Position numbers and translations under genes: made by a program. Positions 8,991 through 18,372 of a DNA stretch of 64,000 nt are shown piece after piece. Under the pieces are notes generated by a model. That model made no database searches, was not told where the DNA came from, and saw only the letters and a program-made list of their open reading frames with translations. Location: the NCBI GenBank assembly GCA_963760375.1, contig CAVXCS010000007.1, positions 496,001 through 560,000 on the forward strand, written 5' to 3'. The first letter of the stretch is position 1. Each line of letters opens with the position of its first letter. This DNA comes from Pelagihabitans sp963760375 (GTDB taxonomy: Bacteria; Bacteroidota; Bacteroidia; Flavobacteriales; Flavobacteriaceae).

Positions 8991-10723
8991 TGAATCCGTT
9001 CAACAACATAAAGAAAAATCTGATTTTAGTACCAATTGGTATTCTGATGTTCTTTGCGATTGCCCATTTTTTAAAAAATTTCGATAACCGGGTGATTGAA
9101 CATATGACCGTTGTTGTAAAAGCCAGTGTGCCTCAAGATGACACATTTCAACTTTTTTATTGGACGGAGGAAGAAACCAAATTCAAAATAGTGAACTCGG
9201 TAAGGGCCAAGATAAAAGGCAGACCTGATTTTCAAGAAATAATTTTCGAATTACCCAAAATGGAGGATTTGTTTCGGTTGCGGCTAGACATAGGGGAAAA
9301 TAGGGAACAAGGTACCATAGCGATCAGCGAGGTAAAATTTAGAAAGGAATCGGATGATTATGTTTTCAACGCCCTGGAATTCGACCAAATGTTCGCGCCA
9401 AATAAATATATTTCCAGGGATGCCTCGGGCAATTTTGTGGGAATAACCGATACGGTCGGAACAAAAGTCATCTATGATCCTTATTTCATATCGATTGACA
9501 ATTCCCGGGAAATGTCCTTGATCGTAACAGACCGGTTGACCCTATACCCCTACTGGATTTCGGCTTTCTTTTGCCTTATTATGTTTTTGTTTTTGCAATA
9601 CAACTTCAAATGGAATTCATTGCCTACTGAATCTGCTTTTGTTGCCATCTTCATACTTATCCTGATATTGCCCACGCTCCAAAATTGGACACATTTCGCG
9701 AAACCGATGGAAAGTCTCGAAAAACGGGAACTCGCCAAACTTCCCGAATTTTCTTGGACGAAGGACTATGCCAGACAGTTTGAAACCTATTATAACGATA
9801 ATTTTGGGTTAAGAACCTATCTGGTGAATTGGGGCGGCGCCTATAAGACCAAATTGTTTAGGTCGTCGATGCATCCAGAGAAGGTGATGTTAGGAAAAAA
9901 CAAGTGGTTGTTTTACAACGACAATGTAATAAGTAAGATCTTTGATAGTTATAGGCGGGTCAATTTATTAAGCAAGGATAGTTTGGCGCTACTGGTGCGT
10001 CAATGGGAAGACAACAAAAAACGCTTTGAGGCTGAAGGCAGAAAGTATTTTCTTGCCTTTTGGCCCAATAAGCACACCATCTATCCTGAATTCTTGCCAA
10101 CAGCCATGTCTTTGCAGATCAAGGATACGGTCTCTCGCGTAGATCAAATTATCGATTATTTAAAAGTTCACAACTCCAGCGTAACCCTTATTGATGTACG
10201 GCCCCGCTTTTTGCAATCAAAAATAACCCATCAGCTGTACCACAAATTTGATACCCATTGGAATGATTATGGCGCATTTTTGGCATATGAGACTTTTTTT
10301 GAAAAAGTACGAACTGAACTGGGAATTGCACCAAAGGCAGCAAGTGATTTCGATATTATATGGGAAGATTATTACGGAGGGGACCTGATACAGATGCTAG
10401 GCGTCCAAAATAATGGGTTCTTTAAAGAAAAAAAACCGAAGTTCAGGTTGAAGGAGCAAAGTAATCAAATTGAATATTTATCCATTGAGGGCTACCCCAA
10501 ATTAACCGTTAGGACAAGAAATGAAAACGCAGGAAATCAGCTAAAAGCTTTGGTCTTCAGGGATTCTTATTCCAACAGCCTGATCCAGTTTTTTTCATTG
10601 AATTTCTATGAAGTCACTTATATCTGGGGGCACAAAGAGTATTATGTTAAAAAAGTTCAACCCGACGTTATCATTGATGGATTTGTGGAACGTGAAATTG
10701 GCGAAAAACATACCCTAAATTAA
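8987..10723 (+). CDS. AlgJ/AlgX-like SGNH O-acetyltransferase with an extra membrane-anchored beta domain
   Basis: The 578-residue protein has a membrane helix at 11-29, a periplasmic region of about 150 residues, two more helices near 187-205 and 217-233, and a C-terminal SGNH-type domain. The catalytic residues fit AlgJ/AlgX: DTHW at 422-425 (Asp and His) and RDSYS at 525-529 (Ser527). The region between helices 1 and 2 (FQLFYW, then IIFELP, then RLRLDIG) resembles the jelly-roll modules fused to Bacteroidota polysaccharide membrane proteins. Ordinary AlgJ has one anchor and no such module, so the architecture is unusual. It is encoded with an MBOAT partner (4-base overlap) and should transfer the acetyl group to the glycan in the periplasm. 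Confidence 0.85.
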   Translation: MMNPFNNIKKNLILVPIGILMFFAIAHFLKNFDNRVIEHMTVVVKASVPQDDTFQLFYWTEEETKFKIVNSVRAKIKGRPDFQEIIFELPKMEDLFRLRLDIGENREQGTIAISEVKFRKESDDYVFNALEFDQMFAPNKYISRDASGNFVGITDTVGTKVIYDPYFISIDNSREMSLIVTDRLTLYPYWISAFFCLIMFLFLQYNFKWNSLPTESAFVAIFILILILPTLQNWTHFAKPMESLEKRELAKLPEFSWTKDYARQFETYYNDNFGLRTYLVNWGGAYKTKLFRSSMHPEKVMLGKNKWLFYNDNVISKIFDSYRRVNLLSKDSLALLVRQWEDNKKRFEAEGRKYFLAFWPNKHTIYPEFLPTAMSLQIKDTVSRVDQIIDYLKVHNSSVTLIDVRPRFLQSKITHQLYHKFDTHWNDYGAFLAYETFFEKVRTELGIAPKAASDFDIIWEDYYGGDLIQMLGVQNNGFFKEKKPKFRLKEQSNQIEYLSIEGYPKLTVRTRNENAGNQLKALVFRDSYSNSLIQFFSLNFYEVTYIWGHKEYYVKKVQPDVIIDGFVEREIGEKHTLN

Positions 10724-10725
10724 CT

Positions 10726-11748
10726 ATGGACTTTTCCAACGCATTAAGCAATAAAAATATTCTACTATTTTCACCCCAATTCTTTGGGTATGGGCTGGAA
10801 GTCGCTTCCAAAATGAGGGAAATGGGAGCTAGTGTCGATTATTTTGACGAAAGGCCGGGCAACGATTTTTGGACCAAGGCCATTATCAGGGTCAATAAAT
10901 CGCTTCTAAGGCGTAAAATTGAAACCTATTATACGGATATCATCAAAAAGTTGGTCGATCATCACTATGATTTTGTGGTTTTCCTAAATCCTGAGGCCAT
11001 ATCTCGAAACAACCTGAAGTTGCTTAAAAAATGCCAACCCAAGGCCATTTTCATCATGTATATGTGGGATTCTTTGAGGAACAAAAAATACACCATCGAT
11101 ATTTTACCGTTTTTTGACCGGAAATTCTCTTTTGATAAGGGGGATTGTGCCATCAAAGCTTATGGACTCCATTTTAGACCCTTGTTTTTTATAGATAGTT
11201 ATAGGGATGTGGAAAACATGGCAGAAAAAATGAGAATTGATTTATTTTTTGTGGGCACGGTTCACAGTGATCGCTATGAATTGCTCATGTCGCTGAAAGG
11301 AGCATGCGAAAATTTGGGCAAGAAAATCGAGTTCTATATGTTTTTCCAGAGTAAAATCCTATTCTATAGGATGAAAGCTTTAAATAAGTCTTTTAGAAGG
11401 GCCCAACAGAAAGACTTCAAATTTATTCCCATGGCGAAGGACAAATTGATAGAGAAGCTAAGCTCAAGTAAAGTGATACTTGATATACAACATCCAAGCC
11501 AACAGGGGTTGACCATGCGCACCATTGAAATGATCGGCGCCAGAAAAAAAATGATAACGACCAATAGCGAAATAAAGCAATACGATTTTTATCATCCAAA
11601 TAACATCCTGGTCATCGATCGTCAGGACATTCAATTTGATCCGGATTTTTTTGACTCCCCCTATGTTGAATTGGAAAGGGAGCTATATCATAAGTATTCT
11701 ATTGAGGGTTGGTTGGAAGACTTGTTTTGGGCCCCACTAAAAGTCTGA
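10726..11748 (+). CDS. Glycosyltransferase-like protein (CgeB/RfaS-like)
   Basis: A 340-residue soluble protein starting 2 bases after the acetyltransferase stop. The first half has a Rossmann-like start (NILLFSPQFFGYGLEVASKM) and MYMWDSLRNKKY near residue 105. The second half has a GT-B-like segment, SSKVILDIQHPSQQGLTMRT, followed by EMIGARKKMITTN, where CgeB-type transferases bind the donor. Similar Bacteroidota proteins are annotated as CgeB- or RfaS-like and lie in LPS or capsule loci. I am confident only that it belongs to the polysaccharide operon; enzymatic activity is inferred. Confidence 0.6.
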   Translation: MDFSNALSNKNILLFSPQFFGYGLEVASKMREMGASVDYFDERPGNDFWTKAIIRVNKSLLRRKIETYYTDIIKKLVDHHYDFVVFLNPEAISRNNLKLLKKCQPKAIFIMYMWDSLRNKKYTIDILPFFDRKFSFDKGDCAIKAYGLHFRPLFFIDSYRDVENMAEKMRIDLFFVGTVHSDRYELLMSLKGACENLGKKIEFYMFFQSKILFYRMKALNKSFRRAQQKDFKFIPMAKDKLIEKLSSSKVILDIQHPSQQGLTMRTIEMIGARKKMITTNSEIKQYDFYHPNNILVIDRQDIQFDPDFFDSPYVELERELYHKYSIEGWLEDLFWAPLKV

Positions 11749-11844
11749 ACTTCGCCTAGTTTTCATAACTTTACAGATATAAAGAGGTTTTTGTTTTTGG
11801 TTATTATGAAGAACCATTACTTTACCAACCTAAACTAGCATAAA

Positions 11845-13020
11845 TTGTTTTTCCTCGAAACAGCCATACTGATTTTTATAGGGTCTTTTCTGCTCACTTA
11901 TCTTACCATCCCCAAGGTGATTAAGGTGGTGGAGCACAAACGGCTGATGTCTGATCCGAATAAGCGCAGTTCCCATACCTCCAGAACGCCAACCTTGGGG
12001 GGCATAGCTTTCTTTTACACCTTGATTTTCGCCATGTTTTTCATCAAGGAACGCGATGTTTTTGATGAAATCATATATATCATTCCAGGTTTAACTATAA
12101 TGTTCATCGTTGGTTTAAAGGATGATTTGGTAGTTATTTCCCCAGGGGCGAAATTACTGGCCCAAGCCCTTGCCGTTTCATTTATCCTGGCCAATCCCAG
12201 TTTTACCATATTTTCATTGAATGGCTTTTTGAACATCAATGAAATCCCCTATTATTTGTATCTGATCATTGCTGGATTCATGATGCTTACCATTATCAAC
12301 TCCTATAATTTAATTGACGGCATCGATGGCCTGGCTTCAGTGGTGGGCATCGTGATCATGGTCATTTACACCACCATCTTTTATCTTACTGCGGAATATT
12401 TTTTCGCTCTGTTGAGCATTTCGCTCAACGCGAGCCTTATGGCCTTTTTGGGCTTTAACCTGTCTTCGGACAAAAAAATATTCATGGGAGATACGGGATC
12501 GTTGATTGTGGGTTTTGTCATCGGTGTACTCACGCTCAAATTCTTGGCCTTACGCCCACATGCATATACGGAGCTGCCCTTTTTATTGGAAAATGCCCCC
12601 TTGATCGCCATTAGCATCCTTATTGTGCCCTTATTTGATACCGCAAGGGTGTTCACCATACGCATTGCAAAAAACAAGGCGCCTTTTTCTCCGGACAGAA
12701 ACCACACGCATCATGTTTTGATCGACTATTGGGGGCTGACCCATAAGCAGGCCAGCTTTATTATAGGCTGTTTTAATTTGCTTTTTGTGATGCTCTTTAT
12801 TGTACTTGGCAGTACGGCAAAGAATCTGGGCATGGTGATCATGTTGGTTTCGGTGGTGTTGTTTTTGGGGTATATTTTCTTTAAATATAATTATAGCTTT
12901 TCCACATTAAAGCAAAAACTATCATTGAAGAAAAAGATGGCAAAGATTAGGGAAAAGGTCAGCGAGGCCAATGGCAAGCGAAAAAAAGTCAAACCTACAA
13001 AGCTCCGAAAAGAAGATTAA
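11845..13020 (+). CDS. WecA/TagO/MraY-family undecaprenyl-phosphate sugar-1-phosphate transferase
   Basis: A 391-residue protein with about ten membrane helices. Family motifs are complete: KRSSHTSRTPTLGG near 40-53, the metal-binding LKDD at 91-94, NLIDGIDGLA at 155-164, FMGDTGSL at 213-220, and PDRNHTHH in the last cytoplasmic loop. Enzymes of this kind put the first sugar phosphate (usually GlcNAc- or GalNAc-1-P) on undecaprenyl phosphate. The HTHH form with a basic C-terminal tail favours WecA/TagO over MraY. The start is taken as TTG 11845: a TAG lies three codons upstream and the next ATG would delete the first helix. It probably initiates the glycan assembled by the upstream genes. Confidence 0.88.
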   Translation: MFFLETAILIFIGSFLLTYLTIPKVIKVVEHKRLMSDPNKRSSHTSRTPTLGGIAFFYTLIFAMFFIKERDVFDEIIYIIPGLTIMFIVGLKDDLVVISPGAKLLAQALAVSFILANPSFTIFSLNGFLNINEIPYYLYLIIAGFMMLTIINSYNLIDGIDGLASVVGIVIMVIYTTIFYLTAEYFFALLSISLNASLMAFLGFNLSSDKKIFMGDTGSLIVGFVIGVLTLKFLALRPHAYTELPFLLENAPLIAISILIVPLFDTARVFTIRIAKNKAPFSPDRNHTHHVLIDYWGLTHKQASFIIGCFNLLFVMLFIVLGSTAKNLGMVIMLVSVVLFLGYIFFKYNYSFSTLKQKLSLKKKMAKIREKVSEANGKRKKVKPTKLRKED

Positions 13021-13123
13021 TAAAGTGAAGCAAGCAAGCAGGTTCGTTATAATGTTTTGATATTGGTTCAAATGAAGGCATGTATTAACGTTCAAACCAT
13101 ACGGAAGCCATAAAAATCAAGGA

Positions 13124-14104
13124 ATGAAAAAAGTACTGATAACAGGCGCGGCCGGATTCTTGGGATCGCACTTATGCGATCGTTTTATCAAGGAAGGATT
13201 TCATGTCATCGGCATGGATAATTTGATTACCGGCGACCTAAAGAACATCGAACATCTTTTTCCTTTGGAACAGTTCGAATTCCACCACCATGATGTGACC
13301 AAGTTTGTGCACATCGGCGGTAAGTTGGACTATATTTTGCATTTTGCTTCCCCAGCCAGTCCGATCGACTATTTAAAGATACCTATAGAAACCCTTAAAG
13401 TGGGCTCCTTGGGAACGTTGAACCTATTGGGTCTAGCCAAGGAAAAGAAGGCCACCATCTTGGTGGCTTCCACCTCTGAAGTATACGGCGATCCGCTGGT
13501 ACATCCTCAAAACGAGGAGTATTATGGCAATGTGAGTCCCATTGGCCCACGTGGGGTATACGATGAGGCAAAACGATTTATGGAATCGATTACCATGGCC
13601 TATCATCGCTTCCATGGTGTAGATACGCGCATCGTAAGAATCTTCAATACCTATGGTTCAAGAATGCGCCTGAACGATGGCCGTGTGGTGCCCGCCTTTA
13701 TGGGCCAAGCCTTGCGAGGCGAACAACTTACTGTGTTTGGTGACGGGTCCCAAACCAGATCGTTCTGCTATATCGACGATCAGGTGGAAGGAATATACCG
13801 ATTGTTATTTAGCGGCTATTCCAATCCTGTCAACATTGGAAATCCACATGAAACCACCATCAAGGAGTTTGCCGAAGAGATCATTAAACTCACGGGAACG
13901 GATCAGGAGATCATCTACAAGCCATTGCCACAAGATGACCCCTTACAAAGGCAACCCGATATTTCCAAAGCCAAAAAATTGTTGGATTGGGAGCCCAAAG
14001 TAGAACGATCAAAAGGTTTAAAAATCGTATACGATTATTTTAAAAGCCTGCCACCGGAGGTATTACAGGGCAAGGCACATCGGGAATTTTATCCGACACC
14101 TTAA
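13124..14104 (+). CDS. UDP-glucuronate decarboxylase (UDP-xylose synthase family)
   Basis: A 326-residue extended SDR enzyme. It has GAAGFLGSH at residues 8-16, STSEVYGDP at 116-124 and the catalytic YDEAK at 146-150 within GPRGVYDEAKR, the block typical of UXS. It converts UDP-glucuronate to UDP-xylose (or its 4-keto intermediate) with bound NAD. Length is normal. A 103-base gap separates it from the WecA-like gene, and purD follows 40 bases later. Xylose or a derived pentose is therefore a likely component of the surface glycan. No UDP-glucose dehydrogenase is visible in the window. Confidence 0.88.
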   Translation: MKKVLITGAAGFLGSHLCDRFIKEGFHVIGMDNLITGDLKNIEHLFPLEQFEFHHHDVTKFVHIGGKLDYILHFASPASPIDYLKIPIETLKVGSLGTLNLLGLAKEKKATILVASTSEVYGDPLVHPQNEEYYGNVSPIGPRGVYDEAKRFMESITMAYHRFHGVDTRIVRIFNTYGSRMRLNDGRVVPAFMGQALRGEQLTVFGDGSQTRSFCYIDDQVEGIYRLLFSGYSNPVNIGNPHETTIKEFAEEIIKLTGTDQEIIYKPLPQDDPLQRQPDISKAKKLLDWEPKVERSKGLKIVYDYFKSLPPEVLQGKAHREFYPTP

Positions 14105-14144
14105 TATAGCCATTGAATAGCACATCATAAAAATCCAATCATAA

Positions 14145-15416
14145 ATGAAGGTTTTAATCTTGGGTTCCGGGGGAAGGGAACATACTTTGGCCTGGAAATT
14201 GAACCAAAGCGACCATCTCGAAGCTTTGTACGTAGCACCAGGCAATGCAGGCACCGATAAAATCGCAACCAATATACCGATAGGCCTTGATAATTTCGAA
14301 GCGATAAAAACAGCGGTGCTGGCCCATGGCATACAGATGGTCGTCGTTGGGCCGGAAGACCCATTGGTCAAAGGGGTACATGATTTTTTTTTGAATGACC
14401 CACAACTTCGCGATGTTCCCGTTATCGGTCCACAAAAAGCTGCGGCTCAATTAGAGGGCAGCAAGGATTTCGCCAAGCAGTTCATGGCCCGCCATCAAAT
14501 ACCCACAGCTGCATACCAAAGCTTTACTTCAAGTAACCTGGAGGAAGGCTATGCCTTTCTTGATCGGTTGAACCCTCCTTATGTACTTAAGGCCGATGGT
14601 TTGGCTGCAGGCAAAGGGGTACTGATATTGAAGGATCTTCAAGAGGCCAAATCGGAACTCAAAAAAATGCTGGTAGGCGCTAAATTTGGAGCTGCCAGTA
14701 AAACGGTGGTCATAGAAGAATTTCTTGCCGGAATCGAATTGAGTGTATTCGTGCTTACCGATGGGGAGCACTTTAAGGTGTTGCCGACAGCAAAGGACTA
14801 TAAACGGATTGGTGAGGGCGATACCGGTCTTAACACCGGTGGTATGGGCGCTATTTCTCCCGTACCCTTCGCAGATAGGGAATTCATGCAAAAAATCCAT
14901 GAACGCATTATTCAACCCACCATCAATGGCCTGAAGTCGGATAATTTGCCGTATAAGGGCTTTATTTTCATCGGATTGATCAAAGTGGGCACGGAACCCT
15001 TCGTCATTGAGTACAACGTTCGTCTGGGAGATCCGGAAACAGAAGTGGTCATTCCCAGAATTCAAAATGATCTGATAGAGGTATTCAGGGCCGTCGGCAA
15101 TGGAACATTAGATCAAATCGACTTGAAGTTGGATGATCGCGCGGCGGCTACGGTCATGTTGGTCGCAGGAGGTTATCCAGGGGCGTATGAAAAAGGGAAA
15201 GTGATCAAGGGCGTTCAGGATATTACAGATTCAATGGTCTTCCAAGCGGGCACCACATTGAAAGCGGGTCGTATTGTCACTAACGGAGGAAGGATTATGG
15301 CAGTTACTTCCTTTGGAAACGACTTTAAACAAGCCCTTCAAAAATCCTACCGTAATATTGAAAAAATCGAATTCGAAGGGATGAATTATAGAAAGGATTT
15401 GGGCTTTGACCTATAG
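14145..15416 (+). CDS. purD: Phosphoribosylamine--glycine ligase
   Basis: A 423-residue protein of the usual GARS length. It starts MKVLILGSGGREHTLAWKL, the N-terminal nucleotide-fold motif of PurD, continues with VVVGPEDPLVKG, an ATP-grasp core (LKADGLAAGKGV), the loop TGLNTGGMGA and the metal/ATP block YNVRLGDPETE. It joins phosphoribosylamine and glycine using ATP, the second step of purine synthesis, in the cytosol. It is not functionally tied to the glycan genes before it; it stands at the transition to a set of small conserved flavobacterial genes. Confidence 0.97.
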   Translation: MKVLILGSGGREHTLAWKLNQSDHLEALYVAPGNAGTDKIATNIPIGLDNFEAIKTAVLAHGIQMVVVGPEDPLVKGVHDFFLNDPQLRDVPVIGPQKAAAQLEGSKDFAKQFMARHQIPTAAYQSFTSSNLEEGYAFLDRLNPPYVLKADGLAAGKGVLILKDLQEAKSELKKMLVGAKFGAASKTVVIEEFLAGIELSVFVLTDGEHFKVLPTAKDYKRIGEGDTGLNTGGMGAISPVPFADREFMQKIHERIIQPTINGLKSDNLPYKGFIFIGLIKVGTEPFVIEYNVRLGDPETEVVIPRIQNDLIEVFRAVGNGTLDQIDLKLDDRAAATVMLVAGGYPGAYEKGKVIKGVQDITDSMVFQAGTTLKAGRIVTNGGRIMAVTSFGNDFKQALQKSYRNIEKIEFEGMNYRKDLGFDL

Positions 15417-15468
15417 TCCAAACAGTGCACAAATTAGTCAATAAGCCAATATCCTGGATAGCAGCGGG

Positions 15469-15690
15469 TTAAAGATAGGAATGGGAAGTTATGCTTTTAT
15501 CCTCTTCACCAGCATCGTTATATTTCTTCAATTGGAGCATCCAATAAGTGAAGGCCAAAAACCCCAAAACAAAGAAAATCCAATTGACGCTACTGGAAAG
15601 CCACCAATTCTCCAGAAACCTAAAAAAATCAAAGGGAGCGAAGAGATAATTTACGAACAAATCCTCTATGCCATAAAAAAATGCTTTCAT
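15469..15690 (-). CDS. Small membrane protein of the DUF6341 type
   Basis: A 73-residue protein with one hydrophobic segment (NWIFFVLGFLAFTYWML, about 36-52) after an aromatic N-terminus (FYGIEDLFVNYLFAPFDFFRFLENWW) and a polar acidic tail. It matches, by memory, the DUF6341 family, conserved in flavobacteria and encoded next to a DUF6427 gene. Here it lies convergent with purD and divergent from the DUF6427 gene, 40 bases from that start. Function unknown; some databases mislabel relatives as uracil phosphoribosyltransferase. Confidence 0.7.
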   Translation of the reverse strand: MKAFFYGIEDLFVNYLFAPFDFFRFLENWWLSSSVNWIFFVLGFLAFTYWMLQLKKYNDAGEEDKSITSHSYL

Positions 15691-15730
15691 CTTATCCTAT
15701 ATTTACCCAACAAAAGTATAAAATCCTGAG

Positions 15731-16669
15731 ATGATATCAAGCTTTTTTGGCAAAACAAAACCCATCAACTATATTATTCTCCTTACCCCTTTGTTCTTTT
15801 TCTATTGGTTTGTAAATCTGTTGATCTTTGAACGCACCTTCAGCTTAGAACAGTTATCGATACGGCTATTGGCCTTGGGATCGCTGATATTTGGATATTT
15901 TGTATTGAATTTTATCGTTCAACGCAACAAAGTCTCGGGCCAAAATTCTTTTCCATTGCTTTTTTTCACCTTGCTGTTGATCGTTTTCTACGAAACCCTA
16001 GGGGATAACAACGCCTTGTTCTGCAGTTTTTTTTTGCTGATGGCCCTTAGAAGGCTGATTAGTATCAGGTCGCTGAAGAACATCAAGCCCAAGGTTTTTG
16101 ATGCCACTTTTTGGATTTTGATTTCGAGTTTCTTTTATGATTGGGCCTTATTGTTTTTGATTTTGGTGTTTATGGCGATCTATATTTATGAGCCCAAGCA
16201 CCTGAAAAATTGGCTGGTTCCTTTCGCGGCCATATTCACGGTATGTATTGTTGGCTATGCCATTCTTACTGTTCTGCAAAGCGAAGCCATGATTTGGCAA
16301 CATTATCGATTTTCCATTTCATATGACAAGGAATATTTGATGCAATGGCAGAACAGTGCCAAGCTGGCTTTTTATGTGGCCGGTATCAGTATTACGGGAT
16401 TATGGTCTTTTTTGAAATCGAGCAATACGGGAACGGGAAAAGTAGCCACCATGCGCATCATAGCCTTTACGTTCCTGCTTGGATTGATCCTGGATGTGTT
16501 GAAGTCTTCCTCTACCGAGTTTCCTATCATCGTTACCTTTTTTCCGGCTTCAGTGTTTCTAACGCGATATGTTGAAGCTATCAGACGGCCCAATTTGCGG
16601 GAATTGTTTTTGATGTTGGCCATTTTTTTCCCATTGATGGGGTTTTTTATCGAACTCATCATAAAATAA
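15731..16669 (+). CDS. DUF6427-type polytopic membrane protein
   Basis: A 312-residue, strongly hydrophobic protein with about nine or ten predicted membrane helices and short basic loops (e.g. RRLISIRSLKNIK near 107-119). There is no signal peptide and no recognisable catalytic motif. It corresponds to the flavobacterial family DUF6427, found beside DUF6341 and DUF4254 as here. The short loops and aromatic-rich helices recall Wzy-like or permease proteins, but I would not assign a role. Confidence 0.7.
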   Translation: MISSFFGKTKPINYIILLTPLFFFYWFVNLLIFERTFSLEQLSIRLLALGSLIFGYFVLNFIVQRNKVSGQNSFPLLFFTLLLIVFYETLGDNNALFCSFFLLMALRRLISIRSLKNIKPKVFDATFWILISSFFYDWALLFLILVFMAIYIYEPKHLKNWLVPFAAIFTVCIVGYAILTVLQSEAMIWQHYRFSISYDKEYLMQWQNSAKLAFYVAGISITGLWSFLKSSNTGTGKVATMRIIAFTFLLGLILDVLKSSSTEFPIIVTFFPASVFLTRYVEAIRRPNLRELFLMLAIFFPLMGFFIELIIK

Positions 16670-16676
16670 ATAAGGG

Positions 16677-16684
16677 TATCTTTG
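16677..16684 (+). promoter_or_regulatory. Probable -7 element for the DUF4254/GT9 pair
   Basis: TATCTTTG fits TAnnTTTG and sits 19 bases before the ATG at 16704, just after the DUF6427 stop. No convincing -33 box is present. Confidence 0.4.
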
Positions 16685-16703
16685 CCCCATAAACCATAGT
16701 CCG

Positions 16704-17306
16704 ATGTTCAGTGATTTTGCATTTGGTATTTTTGAGGAAAGCATCGTTAATTATCATCTCAAGAACGATGTAAACCAGGCTTTTACGAATCCATATCCAA
16801 AAGAAGATATAGCCCACTTGCTCTATCGGAAAAATTGGATCGATACGGTACAATGGCACTATGAGGACATCATCCGAGATCCCAATATCGCTCCCACCGA
16901 AGCCCTGGTACTAAAACGCAAAATTGATCGGAGCAACCAGGACAGAACCGACCTTGTTGAATACATCGACAGTTATTTCTTTAAAAAATTCCAGTCGGTA
17001 CAAGTAAAGGATAATGCAACGATCAATACCGAGAGCCCAGCCTGGGCCATTGATCGGTTGTCGATCTTGGCGCTGAAGATATATCATATGAGGGAGGAAG
17101 CCGAACGTTCCGACGCCTCTCCCGAACATAAAGGCCAATGCAAGGCAAAGTTGGATGTGCTCCTGGCGCAAAGAAAAGATTTGGTGAGCGCCATCGACCA
17201 GCTGCTATCGGATATAGAAGCTGGCAAAAAATACATGAAAGTGTATAAACAGATGAAAATGTATAACGATGAGGAATTGAACCCTGTATTGCGAAAGCAG
17301 AAATAA
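16704..17306 (+). CDS. DUF4254 domain protein
   Basis: A 200-residue soluble, largely helical protein with many charged residues and no membrane segment. NWIDTVQWHYEDIIRDPNI (about 50-68) and the downstream SPAWAIDRLSILALKIYHM stretch are typical of DUF4254. The function is unknown. In Bacteroidota the family is usually encoded directly upstream of a GT9 heptosyltransferase-like gene, as here (15-base gap), so a role in LPS core assembly or in partnering that transferase is a fair guess but unproved. Confidence 0.8.
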   Translation: MFSDFAFGIFEESIVNYHLKNDVNQAFTNPYPKEDIAHLLYRKNWIDTVQWHYEDIIRDPNIAPTEALVLKRKIDRSNQDRTDLVEYIDSYFFKKFQSVQVKDNATINTESPAWAIDRLSILALKIYHMREEAERSDASPEHKGQCKAKLDVLLAQRKDLVSAIDQLLSDIEAGKKYMKVYKQMKMYNDEELNPVLRKQK

Positions 17307-17321
17307 CGGGGCGGTTTTCGA

Positions 17322-18369
17322 ATGAAAAAATTTGGGCACATCCTGGTCATCCGCTTCTCCGCAATGGGCGATGTTGCCATGACCGTTCCCGTACTGGTCG
17401 CCCTTCAACAGCAACATCCCGATCTAAGGATTACACTGCTTACCCGTGCATTTTATAAACCCTTGTTCTTACGATTACCGAACGTGCGGGTCCTTGAAGC
17501 CGATCTGAAAGGAAGGCACAAGGGATTGATGGGCCTTTGGAGACTCTACCGGGAAGTCGTGCAAATGGACATCGGGGCGGTTGCCGATCTGCACCAAGTT
17601 CTGCGAACCAAAATATTAAAGCTGTATTTTAGCTTCAGTGGCATCCCCATTTACCAAATCGATAAGGGACGTGAGGAGAAAAGGGCCCTGACGGGGCCAA
17701 AAAACAAAGTCTTCAAACCACTAAAATCAACCCATCAAAGGTATGCGGATGTTTTTGAACGCATGGGGTTTCCCATCTCGCTCGGATCGGCATCCCTAAA
17801 AACGGCCGAACCCATCCCCGAGAGGGCCGCTGCCATGCTGGGTCCCAAAGAGCAACAGTGGATAGGGATTGCCCCTTTTGCCGCATTCAGGGGTAAAGCC
17901 TATCCCTTGGAAATGATGCAGAAGGCCATTCGCCTATTGAACAATACCAATAAGTATAAAATTTTGTTGTTCGGAGGGGGGTCGGTTGAAAAGGCAAAGC
18001 TCGATCTGATTACACAGACCGGCAATTGTTTCAATATGGCAGGGCAATTATCGTTCGCCGAAGAATTGGCGTTGATTTCGAATCTTGATCTTATGGTTTC
18101 CATGGATAGCGGCAATGCACATCTGGCTGCCATCTATGGTATTCCCACCATAACACTCTGGGGGGTGACCCATCCCTATGCGGGATTTTATCCATTCGGA
18201 CAAGCGCCTTCCAATGCGTTGTTGGCCGATCGGTGAGCAGTTTCCGATGGTGCCTACCTCGGTGTATGGGAACAAAATGCCACAGGGTTATGAAAAGGCG
18301 ATTGCCGGCATCACGCCACATATGATTTTTGAAAAAGTAACCGATCTGCTGGAAGCGGTTCGGTCCTAA
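17322..18369 (+). pseudogene. GT9 (ADP-heptose:LPS heptosyltransferase-like) glycosyltransferase, interrupted by a +1 frameshift
   Basis: The first 304 codons (17322-18236) give a GT9 protein: ILVIRFSAMGDVAMTVPVL at the N-terminus, an IAPFAAFRGKAYP block, and the donor-binding segment SMDSGNAHLAAIYGIPTITLWG. The frame stops at TGA 18234-18236 in ALLADR. The expected C-terminus, EQFPMVPTSVYGNKMPQGYEKAI, continues in the next frame to 18369. Removing the single T at 18234 joins both parts into one protein of about 348 residues, the normal length. The family transfers heptose or another sugar to the LPS core. Either this strain has lost the last 44 residues or the base is a sequencing insertion. 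Confidence 0.85.
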
Positions 18370-18372
18370 AGT

